From contig JAOYTL010000006.1 of assembly GCA_025846845.1 (NCBI GenBank), positions 248,001-312,000 of the forward strand: a DNA stretch of 64,000 nucleotides, read 5' to 3'. Under the pieces are notes generated by a model. It was not told the DNA's origin. It made no database searches and worked only from the letters and a program-made list of their open reading frames with translations. A program made the position numbers and the translations under genes. Positions within the stretch are counted from its first letter, which is position 1. The number at the start of each line of letters is the position of its first letter. This DNA comes from Alloboseaceae bacterium BT-24-1 (GTDB lineage Bacteria; Pseudomonadota; Alphaproteobacteria; Rhizobiales; Beijerinckiaceae). Below, piece after piece: positions 1-9,297 of this stretch.

Positions 1-2
1 TC

Positions 3-218
3 GCCGCGAAGCTCTCCGTCATCGTGACCGAAGCGGAGGACAATACCGACCTGGCGGATTTTCCCGTGGCACACGTCCAATCCGCTTTGGCGGATCTCCG
101 GCGTTTGATGGGAGGGGCGATCGTTGATTCCTGCCTGGCTCCGGAGGACTACCGCGCCGACGTCGGCCGAGCCGACCTTTGCCGTTCGCAACGCGACGTA
201 TTCCAACAGGAGAGGTGA
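3..218 (+). CDS. C-terminal end of an unidentified protein (truncated by window edge)
   Basis: An open frame enters from the left edge and stops with TGA at 216-218, giving about 71 C-terminal residues. I do not recognise the family; the tail is Asp/Arg/Gln-rich with no motif. Its stop lies 1 base before the ehuB start, and the ehuB ribosome site sits inside its last codons, so it is probably the preceding gene of the same operon. By analogy with other ectoine loci it may be a catabolic or regulatory ectoine gene, but that is inference from position only. Confidence 0.55.
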   Translation, partial: AAKLSVIVTEAEDNTDLADFPVAHVQSALADLRRLMGGAIVDSCLAPEDYRADVGRADLCRSQRDVFQQER

Positions 219-219
219 A

Positions 220-1092
220 ATGGCCGCACAGGCTGTGAGAAGGATGGGGCTGTTCGGGATCGCCGCTGCTCTGCTGCTGATCTCGAACGGGAGCGGCGCG
301 TCTGCCGAAACCACCAAGGAACGGATCCTGCGCGAAGGCAGGATCGTCGTCGGTATCCACAACCGCTCGCCCTGGGGCTTCCGCGACGAGAAGACAGGCA
401 AAGCCACCGGATGGCATCCCGACATTCTCAAAGCCGCATTCGCCGAGCTGGGCGTGAAGAACCTCGAATTCCAGGTGACCGAGTTCGGGGCACTCATCCC
501 GGGCCTCTTGGCGCGCCGGTTCGACGCGGTCGCGTCAGGTCTGTCGATCACCCCTGACCGGTGCAAACAGCTGGCCTTCGGCGCGCCCGACCTCCAGGCG
601 CCGGACGCGGCCATCGTCCTGGCTGGCAACCCAAAGAAGATCCACGGCTATTCGGACATCGCCGCTCAGGACGGCATCGTCATGGGGGCCGGCCGCGGCA
701 GCGTCGTCACCACCAACGCCGCAGCGGCCGGCGTACCCAGCAGCCGCATGCTGCTGTTTCCGGATATCGAATCCAATCTCTCCGCGCTGCGCGCCGGCCG
801 CATCGACACAGCACTGATGGCGTCGCCGACCGTGATCGGACTTCTGTCCGGGAAGGGCGGCCACGGCCTTGAGCGCGTGGCGCCGTTCGACGTCGGTAAA
901 GCGCAGACCAACTTCGCGGCGATCGCCTTCCGAAAGGAGGATGTCGATCTGCGTGCGACCTATGACGAACAGCTGGCCAAGCTGAAAAGCACCGAGGCAT
1001 TCGCTGCGATCATGGCGAAATACGGCTTCGGCGATCCGGAAGCCGTGCCGCCGGGCATCGTCACCGCCGAACTCTGCAAAAGGCAGCCATAG
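220..1092 (+). CDS. ehuB: Ectoine/hydroxyectoine ABC transporter, periplasmic binding protein EhuB
   Basis: Polar-amino-acid type (SBP_bac_3) solute-binding protein of 290 aa that would capture ectoine or hydroxyectoine in the periplasm. Residues 1-28 form a signal peptide (two Arg, a hydrophobic core, then ASA-E). The mature part has the family pattern IVVGIHNRSPWGF, FGALIPGLLARRFDAVASG and ITPDRCKQ, which resembles rhizobial EhuB. I chose ATG 220 because AGGAG lies at 209-213 and a signal peptide follows directly; an upstream in-frame start at 124 would add a non-secretory leader. It heads the ehuB-C-D-A-doeB operon. Substrate is inferred from similarity and from doeB downstream. Confidence 0.85.
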   Translation: MAAQAVRRMGLFGIAAALLLISNGSGASAETTKERILREGRIVVGIHNRSPWGFRDEKTGKATGWHPDILKAAFAELGVKNLEFQVTEFGALIPGLLARRFDAVASGLSITPDRCKQLAFGAPDLQAPDAAIVLAGNPKKIHGYSDIAAQDGIVMGAGRGSVVTTNAAAAGVPSSRMLLFPDIESNLSALRAGRIDTALMASPTVIGLLSGKGGHGLERVAPFDVGKAQTNFAAIAFRKEDVDLRATYDEQLAKLKSTEAFAAIMAKYGFGDPEAVPPGIVTAELCKRQP

Positions 1093-1094
1093 CG

Positions 1095-1760
1095 ATGCCG
1101 ATGAGCCTGTTCGAGATCTGGCTGGGCATTCTGCAGGGGCTCGGCACAACGCTGGCCGTTACCGCCTATGGCCTCGTCTTTGCCGTTCCCTTCGCGCTTG
1201 TGTTCGGCGTCGCCCAATATCTCACGCGCGGCGTCGCGCGTCTGCTGGTCACAGGCGTCATCGAGTTCTGGCGCAGCTCCGCCGTCATCATCCTGCTCTT
1301 CGTCTTCTACTACGCGCTGCCTGTCGTAGGCGTGACCTTGTCGGCTCTCACGGTGAGCGCCATGGTGCTTGGGCTTAACGCCGGCGGCTATGCCAGTCAG
1401 GCGGTGCGCGCCGGGCTTCAGGCGCTTCCAGCCGGCCAGAAGGAGGCAGGTGCGGCCCTCGGTCTTTCGCGCCCGGCGATCCTCCTCCTGATCGAGCTGC
1501 CACAGGCGCTGATCGCGATGAGCCCGACCTTCGTCAACACCCTCATTCAGTTGTTGAAGGCGACGGCGCTGGTGTCGCTCGTGACGCTGACCGACATGAC
1601 GTTCCGCGCCAAGGAAATTGCCCAGGTCGAGTACAATCCCGTCGCGATCTACACGGCGCTGCTCCTCGCCTTCTTCGTCGTTTGCTACCCGATCGCCCTG
1701 GCCGGACGCTGGCTGGAGGCCCGTGTCGCCGCACCGGGGAGCCGCTCAAGTGGGATTTGA
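1095..1760 (+). CDS. ehuC: Ectoine ABC transporter permease EhuC
   Basis: Inner-membrane permease of the His/Glu/Gln/Arg/opine family, 221 aa, with about five hydrophobic segments. It carries the cytoplasmic EAA-type loop (AGQKEAGAALGLSR, about residues 112-125) that docks the ATPase. The start is ATG 1095, 2 bases after the ehuB stop; a second ATG two codons later is also possible. It would form the channel heterodimer with EhuD. Its 3' end overlaps ehuD by 11 bases, so the two subunits are likely translated in a coupled way. Confidence 0.85.
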   Translation: MPMSLFEIWLGILQGLGTTLAVTAYGLVFAVPFALVFGVAQYLTRGVARLLVTGVIEFWRSSAVIILLFVFYYALPVVGVTLSALTVSAMVLGLNAGGYASQAVRAGLQALPAGQKEAGAALGLSRPAILLLIELPQALIAMSPTFVNTLIQLLKATALVSLVTLTDMTFRAKEIAQVEYNPVAIYTALLLAFFVVCYPIALAGRWLEARVAAPGSRSSGI

Positions 1761-2409
1761 TCTGGCCTTCGCCTTGTCCAGCGTGCCGACGATCCTCGGC
1801 GCGATCGGCATGACCCTATCCGTGGCGCTCGTCAGCTGTATTGGTGCTGCTGCAATCGGCTTCCTCTTCGACGTGGTGCGACGCGTCGGAGGCTTCGTCG
1901 GCCTCACGATCAGCTTCGTCATCGACTTCATCCGGTCGACGCCCTTGCTGGCCTGGCTCTATTTTCTCTACTTCGTTCTCCCCTTCTACGGTATTCGCCT
2001 CGGCTCGCTGACAGTCGGCGTCATGGGGCTCAGCCTCTATTACAGCGGCTATCTCGCCGAGGTCTTCAAGGCGGGGATCGACGCCATTCCCAAAGGCCAG
2101 TCAGAGGCGGCCCGGGCGCTGTCCCTCAGTCGGCGCGATGCTGTCATCTACGTGATCGCGCCACAGATGCTGCGCAACATCGCGGCCCCGCTCGGCAACT
2201 ATTTCGTCTCGATCCTCAAGGCGACGCCCTATCTGGCGGTACTGGCAGTGCCCGAAATGCTGGGACGCGCCTTCGATATCGCCTCGGAAACCTATCGCTA
2301 CACCGAGCCGCTGGTCGTGGCCGGCCTCATCTTCCTGGCGCTCGCATTGGTCATTTCCCATGGCGTCAAGCGCCTGGAGCGGCGCCTGCTAGCCGTCGGC
2401 GCAAGATAA
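1750..2409 (+). CDS. ehuD: Ectoine ABC transporter permease EhuD
   Basis: Second permease of the same family, 219 aa. Hydrophobic helices are followed by the EAA loop (KGQSEAARALSLSRRD), which contacts the EhuA ATPase. I placed the start at GTG 1750, with GGGGAG about 9 bases upstream; it overlaps the end of ehuC. The frame is open further upstream to 1618, but that region lies inside ehuC and reads as Arg-rich antisense-like sequence. Partner of EhuC in the ectoine importer. Confidence 0.82.
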   Translation: MGFDLAFALSSVPTILGAIGMTLSVALVSCIGAAAIGFLFDVVRRVGGFVGLTISFVIDFIRSTPLLAWLYFLYFVLPFYGIRLGSLTVGVMGLSLYYSGYLAEVFKAGIDAIPKGQSEAARALSLSRRDAVIYVIAPQMLRNIAAPLGNYFVSILKATPYLAVLAVPEMLGRAFDIASETYRYTEPLVVAGLIFLALALVISHGVKRLERRLLAVGAR

Positions 2410-2432
2410 CTCACCGAAAGTCGGACCGGAGC

Positions 2433-3182
2433 ATGAGCCAGCAATCAGAGCCGATCGTCGATATCCAGGGCCTCAACAAATGGTACGGCGCGCTGCACGT
2501 GCTGAACGACGTTGACCTTACGGTCGCAAGCGGCGCGTGCGTCGTGGTGTGCGGACCGTCGGGTTCGGGCAAGTCGACACTCATCCGCTGCGTCAACGGG
2601 CTGGGGAGCTATCAGAAGGGCACGCTGCGCCTGGCGGGAACGACACTTGGTGTCAATGCCAGGGAAACGGCCGCCGCGCGCCGCCAGACCGGCATGGTCT
2701 TCCAGAGCTTCAACCTGTTTCCACACCTGACGGTGCTGTCCAACTGCACGCTGGCGCTGCAGCGCGTCGCCGGCCGGAGCCGCGCCGAGGCAGAACACAT
2801 CGCCATGTCACATCTGGAAAAGGTCAGGATCCCGGAGAAGGCCAAGTCCTATCCCGGCCAGCTCTCTGGCGGGCAGCAGCAGCGCGTAGCGATTGCCCGC
2901 GCGCTCTGTCTCAACCCGCGCCTCATGCTGTTCGACGAACCGACCTCGGCCCTCGATCCGGAGATGATCAAGGAGGTGCTCGACGTCATGGTCGCGCTGG
3001 CCCGTGACGGCATGACGATGATCTGCGTCACCCACGAGATGGGCTTCGCCCGTGAAGTCGCCGATCAGGTCGTCTTCATGGACGGGGGATGCATCCTCGA
3101 TCGTGCACCCGCGCGCGACTTTTTCGGCGGGTCGGGACATCCCCGCTCGCGCCATTTCCTGAATACGGTCCTTAAGCACTGA
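2433..3182 (+). CDS. ehuA: Ectoine ABC transporter ATP-binding protein EhuA
   Basis: Complete polar-amino-acid ABC ATPase of 249 aa. Walker A GPSGSGKST is near residue 38, the Q-loop lies in GMVFQSFNLFPH, the signature is LSGGQQQRVAIARAL, Walker B is LMLFDEPTSALDPE and the switch His is in CVTHEMG. It hydrolyses ATP on the cytoplasmic face to power EhuC/EhuD. It follows ehuD after 23 bases and is followed by doeB after 10 bases, which supports one transcript. The family is certain; ectoine specificity is inferred from the operon. Confidence 0.88.
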   Translation: MSQQSEPIVDIQGLNKWYGALHVLNDVDLTVASGACVVVCGPSGSGKSTLIRCVNGLGSYQKGTLRLAGTTLGVNARETAAARRQTGMVFQSFNLFPHLTVLSNCTLALQRVAGRSRAEAEHIAMSHLEKVRIPEKAKSYPGQLSGGQQQRVAIARALCLNPRLMLFDEPTSALDPEMIKEVLDVMVALARDGMTMICVTHEMGFAREVADQVVFMDGGCILDRAPARDFFGGSGHPRSRHFLNTVLKH

Positions 3183-3192
3183 GAGAACGCCG

Positions 3193-4206
3193 ATGGCGGG
3201 TTACACGCAGGTTTGGACGCCGCTCGACTTCGAGGCGGATGGGAAGCAATGCGACTGGCTGCGCGTGCCGTATTCAACGGACTTGTCGGGTTATGGGGTG
3301 GTCCCGATCCCGATCGTCTGCATCCGCAACGGTGCAGGGCCCACGGCCCTGCTCATGGCTGGCAGCCATGGCGACGAATATGAAGGGCAGGTCGCGCTTG
3401 CCGCGCTGGTACGCGACATCGATCCGGCCGATGTGAAGGGGCGGATCATCATTCTGCCCGCGCTCAACGCCCCTGCCGTCGGGGCCGGCCGGCGCGTCTC
3501 GCCGCTGGACGCAGGTAACCTCAACCGAGCCTTTCCAGGCGATCCCGTGGGCGGCCCGACGGCCATGATCGCGCACTACGTCGCCACCGTGCTCCTGCCC
3601 ATGGCGAACCTTGCTATCGACCTGCACGCAGGCGGACGATCTTGCGACTACATCCCCTGCGCCCTGATCAGAAGCGGGGGAAGCGAGACGGAGCATCGGC
3701 AGCTTGTCGATCTCGCAGTCTCGTTTGGCGCTCCGGTCACCTCCATCAGCGACGGCTCCGGCGGTGGTGGCAGGACGACATTCTCAGCGGTCGGGCAGGG
3801 GGCGGGAGTGCCGGTGCTGACCGCAGAACTTGGCGGTGGCGCCGCGCTGTCGCGGGACGGCCTGGCAATCGCGGAGCGCGGCCTGCGACACGTCTTGCGT
3901 CGCTATGGCCTGTGGTCGAGCGCAACCCCCGATCCTGCGCCGCCAACGCGCTTCATGCGGGTCCGGGGAAGGGGAGCCTTCGTCTATGCCATGCGCAAGG
4001 GGCTGTTCGAACCGGCAGCGAAGTTGGGCGCTGTCGTCAGGGCTGGCCAGCTTGCCGGTGTCATCCATGCCATCGATCGGCCGTGGCAGGCGCCGGAACC
4101 GATCTCGTTCACCGAGGATGGGATGGTTGCCTGTCGACGTGCCCCGGTCCTGACTGAGCCGGGCGATTGCCTCTACAAGCTCCTCGTCGACGTCGATCCC
4201 GCCTGA
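3193..4206 (+). CDS. doeB: N-acetyl-L-2,4-diaminobutyrate deacetylase (DoeB/EutE type, M14-like)
   Basis: Zinc deacylase of the succinylglutamate desuccinylase/aspartoacylase family, 337 aa. In ectoine catabolism DoeB removes the acetyl group from N-alpha-acetyl-diaminobutyrate, the product of ectoine hydrolase. The zinc site is visible: GSHGDEYEG (His and Glu ligands, near residue 54) and DLHAGG (second His, near 143). The catalytic Glu region TAELGGG is near 212. Placement directly behind an ectoine importer is the classic arrangement. Its last 34 bases overlap the convergent GNAT gene. An aspartoacylase on another N-acyl amino acid is the alternative. Confidence 0.82.
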   Translation: MAGYTQVWTPLDFEADGKQCDWLRVPYSTDLSGYGVVPIPIVCIRNGAGPTALLMAGSHGDEYEGQVALAALVRDIDPADVKGRIIILPALNAPAVGAGRRVSPLDAGNLNRAFPGDPVGGPTAMIAHYVATVLLPMANLAIDLHAGGRSCDYIPCALIRSGGSETEHRQLVDLAVSFGAPVTSISDGSGGGGRTTFSAVGQGAGVPVLTAELGGGAALSRDGLAIAERGLRHVLRRYGLWSSATPDPAPPTRFMRVRGRGAFVYAMRKGLFEPAAKLGAVVRAGQLAGVIHAIDRPWQAPEPISFTEDGMVACRRAPVLTEPGDCLYKLLVDVDPA

Positions 4207-4697
4207 CCGCCGCAAAGGCGCTCGATCGGAGCGATCATGATCCTCTGGAGACCGAGACGCCCTTCGACGATCCGTCCGGTGGGCGTCAATCCACAGGCCA
4301 GGTTCAAGTTGAAAGCGGCGAGATTGGCGACGTTCACGCTCGACATGACCAGGGTGACGATCGGCCGTTCCCGCGCGATCCATTGTGCGGCGAGGCGGAT
4401 CGCGGCCTTGCCATAGCCGCAGCCCTGAACGCGCGTGTCGATCCGCAGATTGTTGAGGGTCATACAGCCTTTTTCCGCCCAGTCGGGCAGAGCCGCGCCC
4501 TCGCGCGCAACGATGAAGCCGACGACCCTGTCATCATCGACCAGCGCAAAAGGTGTCTGGCGTGGCGGTGAGGCTCGCAACTGAGCGAAGACGTCACCGA
4601 TCGACCCGCCGGAATAGGGCTCCTTGTCGCGATCGACGGCAATGCCGGCGACCACGTTCTCATCGTCAAGACCGAGCACCCGCAACGAGACTGCCAT
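4173..4697 (-). CDS. GNAT family N-acetyltransferase
   Basis: GCN5-related acetyltransferase of 174 aa. The acetyl-CoA P-loop reads VQGCGYGKAAIRLA (motif A, Q-x-x-G-x-G), preceded by a beta strand LNNLRID and followed by VNVANLAAFNLNLACGL, the usual helix of this fold. ATG 4697 was chosen because GGAGG lies a few bases upstream; the open frame extends to 4841 without a better site. Convergent with doeB and overlapping its end by 34 bases. Substrate unknown; a link to diaminobutyrate acetylation is conceivable but unsupported. Confidence 0.8.
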   Translation of the reverse strand: MAVSLRVLGLDDENVVAGIAVDRDKEPYSGGSIGDVFAQLRASPPRQTPFALVDDDRVVGFIVAREGAALPDWAEKGCMTLNNLRIDTRVQGCGYGKAAIRLAAQWIARERPIVTLVMSSVNVANLAAFNLNLACGLTPTGRIVEGRLGLQRIMIAPIERLCGGQAGSTSTRSL

Positions 4698-5237
4698 TTG
4701 ACGCCCTCCGGACCGTCCATGCTCCGGCCAGCTTGTTGTCAGTCTCCGAGCTCGGGGCTGACGGAATCCCGGGATGGACTTGATGCGCGGACGAGCGGGG
4801 ACGGACGCCGCATCTGGCGAACCGAACCATGCCGGTGGCACGTGGTGCGGCCTGGCATAGTCCGGGCCCTTCTGTCTCCGGCAATGTCCGGTTTCAGGCT
4901 ATCCAATACGCGCACCTACCATGGCGGCTGGTGCTGGTGGCCAGTAGCCAACGAGCAGTGCGGGCGTCGATTATAGTATCGCCGCCTCATATCCGATGAC
5001 TGGCGATCCACAGCGCAAAGCCGGTTTGACTTAATTCACGAAACCATTCCGCTCGCACTTCGTTGGTTTACCCGAACGATAAAGAGCAGCGTATGAGCCG
5101 CCGCGTGTCTTTTGCCATTGCCGAGGAAAAAGCGACGTGTTTATCGGCCCCTGGCCCAACGTCGGGATTGAGGTCCTCCCGTACGGATTGCTTATCCGTG
5201 GTGGCCCAAGAGATATCGACAATCGCTGGAGGTGGAT
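4698..5237. other. 540-bp intergenic region without a recognisable gene
   Basis: This stretch separates the divergent GNAT and kaiC-like genes, so it should hold both promoters. Short open frames here have no ribosome site or recognisable motif. The middle part (about 5020-5110) is noticeably less GC-rich than the surroundings, as expected of promoter DNA. I see no clear repeat or terminator. Confidence 0.5.
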
Positions 5238-6728
5238 GTGATCAAGCCATTCGATAAGCCAGCCCTGACAGGCGTAATCGGGTTAGACGACGTTCTCGGG
5301 GGCGGATTGGAACGGCGGCGTCTGTTTCTTCTCGAGGGCAACCCCGGAACGGGCAAGACCACGATCTCGATCCAGTTCTTGTCGGCGGGAGCCCTGGCGG
5401 GCGAACGCACGCTTTACATCACTTTGTCCGAAACCGAGGAGGAGCTGCGCGCCGGCGCGGCCTCGCATGGCATGGACATGGCGGGCATCGAGGTCTTCGA
5501 GCTCGTTCCCCCGGAGCTCCTTCTCGACGAGGATCAGCAGCAGAGCCTGCTCTATTCATCGGACCTGGAACTTGGCGAGACAACCAAGCGCATCTTCGAG
5601 GCGTTTGAACGGACACGGCCCGACCGCATCGTCTTGGACAGCCTGTCGGAAATCCGGCTACTCGCCCAAGGCTCCCTGCGCTACCGGCGCCAGATCCTGG
5701 CGCTCAAGCATTACTTCGCGAAAAGGGGCGCGACGGTGCTGATGCTCGACGACCTGACGACGGACATCAACGACAAGACGGTGCATAGCGTCGCTCACGG
5801 CGTGATCCGGTTGGAGGAGACGTCGCCGGAATACGGCGCCGACCGTCGTCGCCTTCGCGTCATGAAGTATCGTGCCCGTCGTTATCGCGGGGGTTATCAC
5901 GACTTCTCCATCCTCACTGGCGGCGTGCGCGTGTTTCCCCGTCTTGTGTCCGCCGAGCACAAGACGCGGTTTGTGCGCGATGAGCTGAAGAGTGGTTCGT
6001 CCCAATTGGATGCGCTTTTGGGAGGTGGAATCGAACGCGGATCGAGCGTGTTGGTCCTGGGCCCGGCGGGCACCGGTAAGTCGCTGCTTGGTCTCACCTT
6101 CATCGAAAGTGCCATCTCACGGGGCGAGGTCGCCGGCTTTTTCGTCTTCGACGAGGAGCTTGGCTTGCTCTTCGATCGAGCCAAGAAACTTGGCATCGAC
6201 CTTCAGGCGATGGTCGATGGAGGCAAGCTTCTCGTCGAGCAGGTCGACGCCGCCGAGCTAAGCCCGGGCGAGTTCGCCGAGCGGGTGCGCCGTTGCGTCG
6301 AGAAGCACGGCGTCAGGACGGTGATCATCGATAGCCTGAACGGTTACCAGGCCGCCATGCCGCACGAACAAGCGCTAGTACTGCACATCCACGAGCTGCT
6401 GCAGTATTTGAATAGGCAAGGCGCCACGACGTTCCTGACTGTCGCGCAGCATGGGCTGGTCGGGGACATGAAGACACCGGTGGACGTCACCTATCTTGCG
6501 GACACGGTCATACTGCTTCGCTACTTCGAGGCTCTCGGCAGGGTACGGCGCGCGATCTCGGTCGTGAAAAAGCGCATGGGGGGCCATGAGGACACCATCC
6601 GCGAGTACCGGATCGGTGGTCGCGGAATCACCCTCGGCGAGCCGCTCGTCAACTTCCAGGGCGTACTCCGGGGCGTGCCGACCTTGGTCGGCGAGGGCCC
6701 GGAGCCAGTGCGGGCAGGCCAGGCGTGA
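5238..6728 (+). CDS. KaiC-like double-domain RecA-fold ATPase
   Basis: About 496 aa with two RecA/KaiC domains. Walker A motifs are EGNPGTGKTT (about residue 35) and LGPAGTGKS (about 274); Walker B-like strands are RIVLDSLSE and TVIIDSLNG. The second domain keeps the KaiC-like stretch ADTVILLRYFE, but by my alignment the autophosphorylated Ser-Thr pair of cyanobacterial KaiC is replaced by Thr-Tyr. GTG 5238 is preferred over GTG 5232 because GGAGG (5228-5232) then has a 5-base spacer. It overlaps the downstream kinase gene by GTGA, so the two are translationally coupled. No kaiA or kaiB is nearby, so a clock role is not implied; a signalling ATPase acting with the kinase is more likely. Confidence 0.85.
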   Translation: MIKPFDKPALTGVIGLDDVLGGGLERRRLFLLEGNPGTGKTTISIQFLSAGALAGERTLYITLSETEEELRAGAASHGMDMAGIEVFELVPPELLLDEDQQQSLLYSSDLELGETTKRIFEAFERTRPDRIVLDSLSEIRLLAQGSLRYRRQILALKHYFAKRGATVLMLDDLTTDINDKTVHSVAHGVIRLEETSPEYGADRRRLRVMKYRARRYRGGYHDFSILTGGVRVFPRLVSAEHKTRFVRDELKSGSSQLDALLGGGIERGSSVLVLGPAGTGKSLLGLTFIESAISRGEVAGFFVFDEELGLLFDRAKKLGIDLQAMVDGGKLLVEQVDAAELSPGEFAERVRRCVEKHGVRTVIIDSLNGYQAAMPHEQALVLHIHELLQYLNRQGATTFLTVAQHGLVGDMKTPVDVTYLADTVILLRYFEALGRVRRAISVVKKRMGGHEDTIREYRIGGRGITLGEPLVNFQGVLRGVPTLVGEGPEPVRAGQA

Positions 6729-9268
6729 AGCGTTCGACAGTCTCGGAAAGGGCTCTGATCCTAGCGCCCCGTGGACGGGATGCGTCAATCGCAGTCGCGA
6801 TGCTCGGCGAGGCAGGCACCATTGCAGAGGCTTGCGAATCGATCCCCGGCCTGATCGGGGAACTCGATGTCGGCGCGGGTGTCGTGGTGGTCACTGAGGA
6901 AGCGTTGGCGAATGCCGATCTAAGCCCGCTGGCTGCCTGGCTCGCAGATCAGCAGGAATGGTCCGACATGCCCTTCGTGCTCCTGACAGGCCACGGTGGC
7001 GGGTTGGAGCGAAACCCGGCAGCGCGCCGATATCTTGACGTGCTTGGCCATACAACTTTCCTCGAACGCCCGTTTCATCCCACGACCTTGGTGAGTCTGG
7101 TCCGCGCCGCCTTACGTGGCCGCAGGCGACAGTATGAGGCGCGGGCACGCGTCGAGGAGCTGCGCTTCCTCGCTGAATTGGACGAGGCCATGCGAGGCGC
7201 ACGCGATGCGCGGGCGGCAATGCTGATGGCGGCCACTCTCCTCGCAAACCGCCTGGGCGCATCCCGATGCGCCTATGCAGACGTCGACGTCGACAATGAT
7301 CGCTTCTTCATCCGCAACGATTACGCCGCGCCCGAGATCGCAAGCTCGGCTGGCACTTACAGCCTCGACCTGTTCGGTCCCCGCGCCGCTGCCGACATGC
7401 GAGGTGGGCATACGTTCGTCGTCCGCGACGTCGCCGCTGAGCTGGCTTCCGGCGAGGGACGCGAGATGTTCCTGGCGATTAATATCTCCGCGATCGTGTG
7501 CTGCCCACTGGTAAAGGGCGGTCGCCTGGTCGCCATGATGGCAGTCCACCAAAGCCATCCGCGCGACTGGCAATCGCGTGAAATTGCCCTCGTCAAGTTA
7601 GTCGTCGAGCGCTGCTGGTCGCATATCGAGCGAGTCGGCGCCGAGGCCCGCCTTCGCGAGAGCGAGGAGCGCCTTCGGCTGGCGACCGAGCACGCTGACA
7701 TCGGTTTCTGGGACGTGGACCCTGTCCACGATCAGCTCCTATGGCCTGCTCGCGTCAAAGCCATGTTTGGAATCTCAGCGGACGTTCACGTCACTATGCA
7801 GGATTTCTACGACGGACTGCATCCGGACGACCTGGAGGCGACGGGCGCGGCCTACGCCGCCGCAGCCGACCCGGCGCGCCGCGCGCTCTACGACGTCGAG
7901 TACCGCACGATCGGCAAGGAAGACGGCGTGCTGCGCTGGGTGGCGGCGAAGGGGCGAGGCGTATTCGAGGGCGACCGTTGCGTACGACTGCTTGGCACGG
8001 CCATTGACATAACCGCGCGCAAGGCGATCGAGGAGCAGCTTCGCCACCTTAACGAGACCTTGGAGCAAAGGGTCGTCAATGAGGTTGCGGAGCGGACCAA
8101 GGCTGAGGACGCGCTGCGCCAGGCGCAGAAGATGGAGGCGGTCGGGCAGCTGACGGGTGGCGTCGCCCACGACTTCAATAACCTTCTGACCATCATAAAG
8201 AGCTCCACGGACTTGATGCGCCGGCCGAACCTCCCGGAGGAACGTCGACGCCGGTACGTGGACGCCATCTCCGACACGGTGGACCGGGCCGCCAAGCTCA
8301 CCGGTCAGCTCCTGGCCTTTGCGCGCCGCCAGTCACTGAAGCCGGAGGTGTTCGAGCCCGCCGTCCGCATCCGCGCCATCGCCGAAATGCTGCGGACCAT
8401 CATGGGATCGCGCGTCGAGATACTTGCCGATATCCGTGCGGAGGACTGCTTCGTCGAGGCCGATGTCAGTCAGTTTGAGACGGCCCTCGTTAACATGGCC
8501 GTGAACGCGCGCGACGCGATGGACAGTGAAGGCACCCTGACGATTGCGGTCGAGGACCTTTCGCGGATGCCGCCTATCCGCGGCCATGCCGGGGGAGCGC
8601 AGCCGTTCATCGCGGTGTCGCTCTCCGATACCGGCATGGGCATCCCGTCCGAAAAACTCTCCCAGATCTTCGAGCCGTTCTACACAACGAAAGAGGTCGG
8701 TAAGGGAACCGGCCTCGGGCTTTCGCAGGTCTTCGGCTTCGCCAAACAGTCAGGCGGCGACATCGACGTCGACAGTACGGTCGGGGCCGGAACCCGATTC
8801 ACGCTCTACTTGCCGCGGGTGGAACGTCGACCGGAAGCGGAAAGCGAGCACGGCGAAGCACGGCTTGCGACCATCAGCGGCGGAAGCGGTCAGCGCGTGC
8901 TGGTCGTCGAAGACAACGTGGACGTAGGGACTTTCTCGACGCAGCTCCTCAGCGATCTCGGCTATGAGACGACATGGGCCGCTAATGGCGACGAGGCGCT
9001 GAAGATCCTCGCCGAGGTCCACTGTTTCGACGCGGTGTTTTCCGATGTCGTCATGCCCGGCATGAGCGGCGTGGAGCTCGGTCTGGAGATCCGGAAGCGC
9101 CATCCCGGCCTCCCAGTCGTGCTCACTTCGGGGTACAGCCACGTCCTTGCCGAGGAAGGCCGGCACGGCTTCGAACTGTTGAAGAAGCCCTATGCGGTCG
9201 AGGACCTGTCCCGGATCCTGCGCTCAGTCACTCGAGCCAGGCCGAAAAATCGGCAAGACGGTACCTGA
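6725..9268 (+). CDS. Hybrid sensor histidine kinase (receiver-like, GAF, PAS, HisKA, HATPase_c, REC)
   Basis: 847 aa with no membrane segment. In order: a degenerate N-terminal receiver-like domain (1-135), a GAF domain (about 150-300), a PAS domain (about 310-430), a coiled coil, HisKA with phospho-acceptor His in GGVAHDFNNLL (about 481), HATPase_c with VNMAVNARDAM, DTGMGIP and GKGTGLGLS, and a C-terminal receiver with acceptor Asp in FSDVVMPGMSG (about 773) and conserved Lys in LLKKPYA. The start codon GTG overlaps the KaiC-like stop (GTGA). It is a cytoplasmic phosphorelay kinase whose input may be the KaiC-like partner; that coupling is inferred from the overlap. Confidence 0.88.
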   Translation: MKRSTVSERALILAPRGRDASIAVAMLGEAGTIAEACESIPGLIGELDVGAGVVVVTEEALANADLSPLAAWLADQQEWSDMPFVLLTGHGGGLERNPAARRYLDVLGHTTFLERPFHPTTLVSLVRAALRGRRRQYEARARVEELRFLAELDEAMRGARDARAAMLMAATLLANRLGASRCAYADVDVDNDRFFIRNDYAAPEIASSAGTYSLDLFGPRAAADMRGGHTFVVRDVAAELASGEGREMFLAINISAIVCCPLVKGGRLVAMMAVHQSHPRDWQSREIALVKLVVERCWSHIERVGAEARLRESEERLRLATEHADIGFWDVDPVHDQLLWPARVKAMFGISADVHVTMQDFYDGLHPDDLEATGAAYAAAADPARRALYDVEYRTIGKEDGVLRWVAAKGRGVFEGDRCVRLLGTAIDITARKAIEEQLRHLNETLEQRVVNEVAERTKAEDALRQAQKMEAVGQLTGGVAHDFNNLLTIIKSSTDLMRRPNLPEERRRRYVDAISDTVDRAAKLTGQLLAFARRQSLKPEVFEPAVRIRAIAEMLRTIMGSRVEILADIRAEDCFVEADVSQFETALVNMAVNARDAMDSEGTLTIAVEDLSRMPPIRGHAGGAQPFIAVSLSDTGMGIPSEKLSQIFEPFYTTKEVGKGTGLGLSQVFGFAKQSGGDIDVDSTVGAGTRFTLYLPRVERRPEAESEHGEARLATISGGSGQRVLVVEDNVDVGTFSTQLLSDLGYETTWAANGDEALKILAEVHCFDAVFSDVVMPGMSGVELGLEIRKRHPGLPVVLTSGYSHVLAEEGRHGFELLKKPYAVEDLSRILRSVTRARPKNRQDGT

Positions 9269-9297
9269 ACGCCGAGGCGCTACAGCTTGCGAGAGGA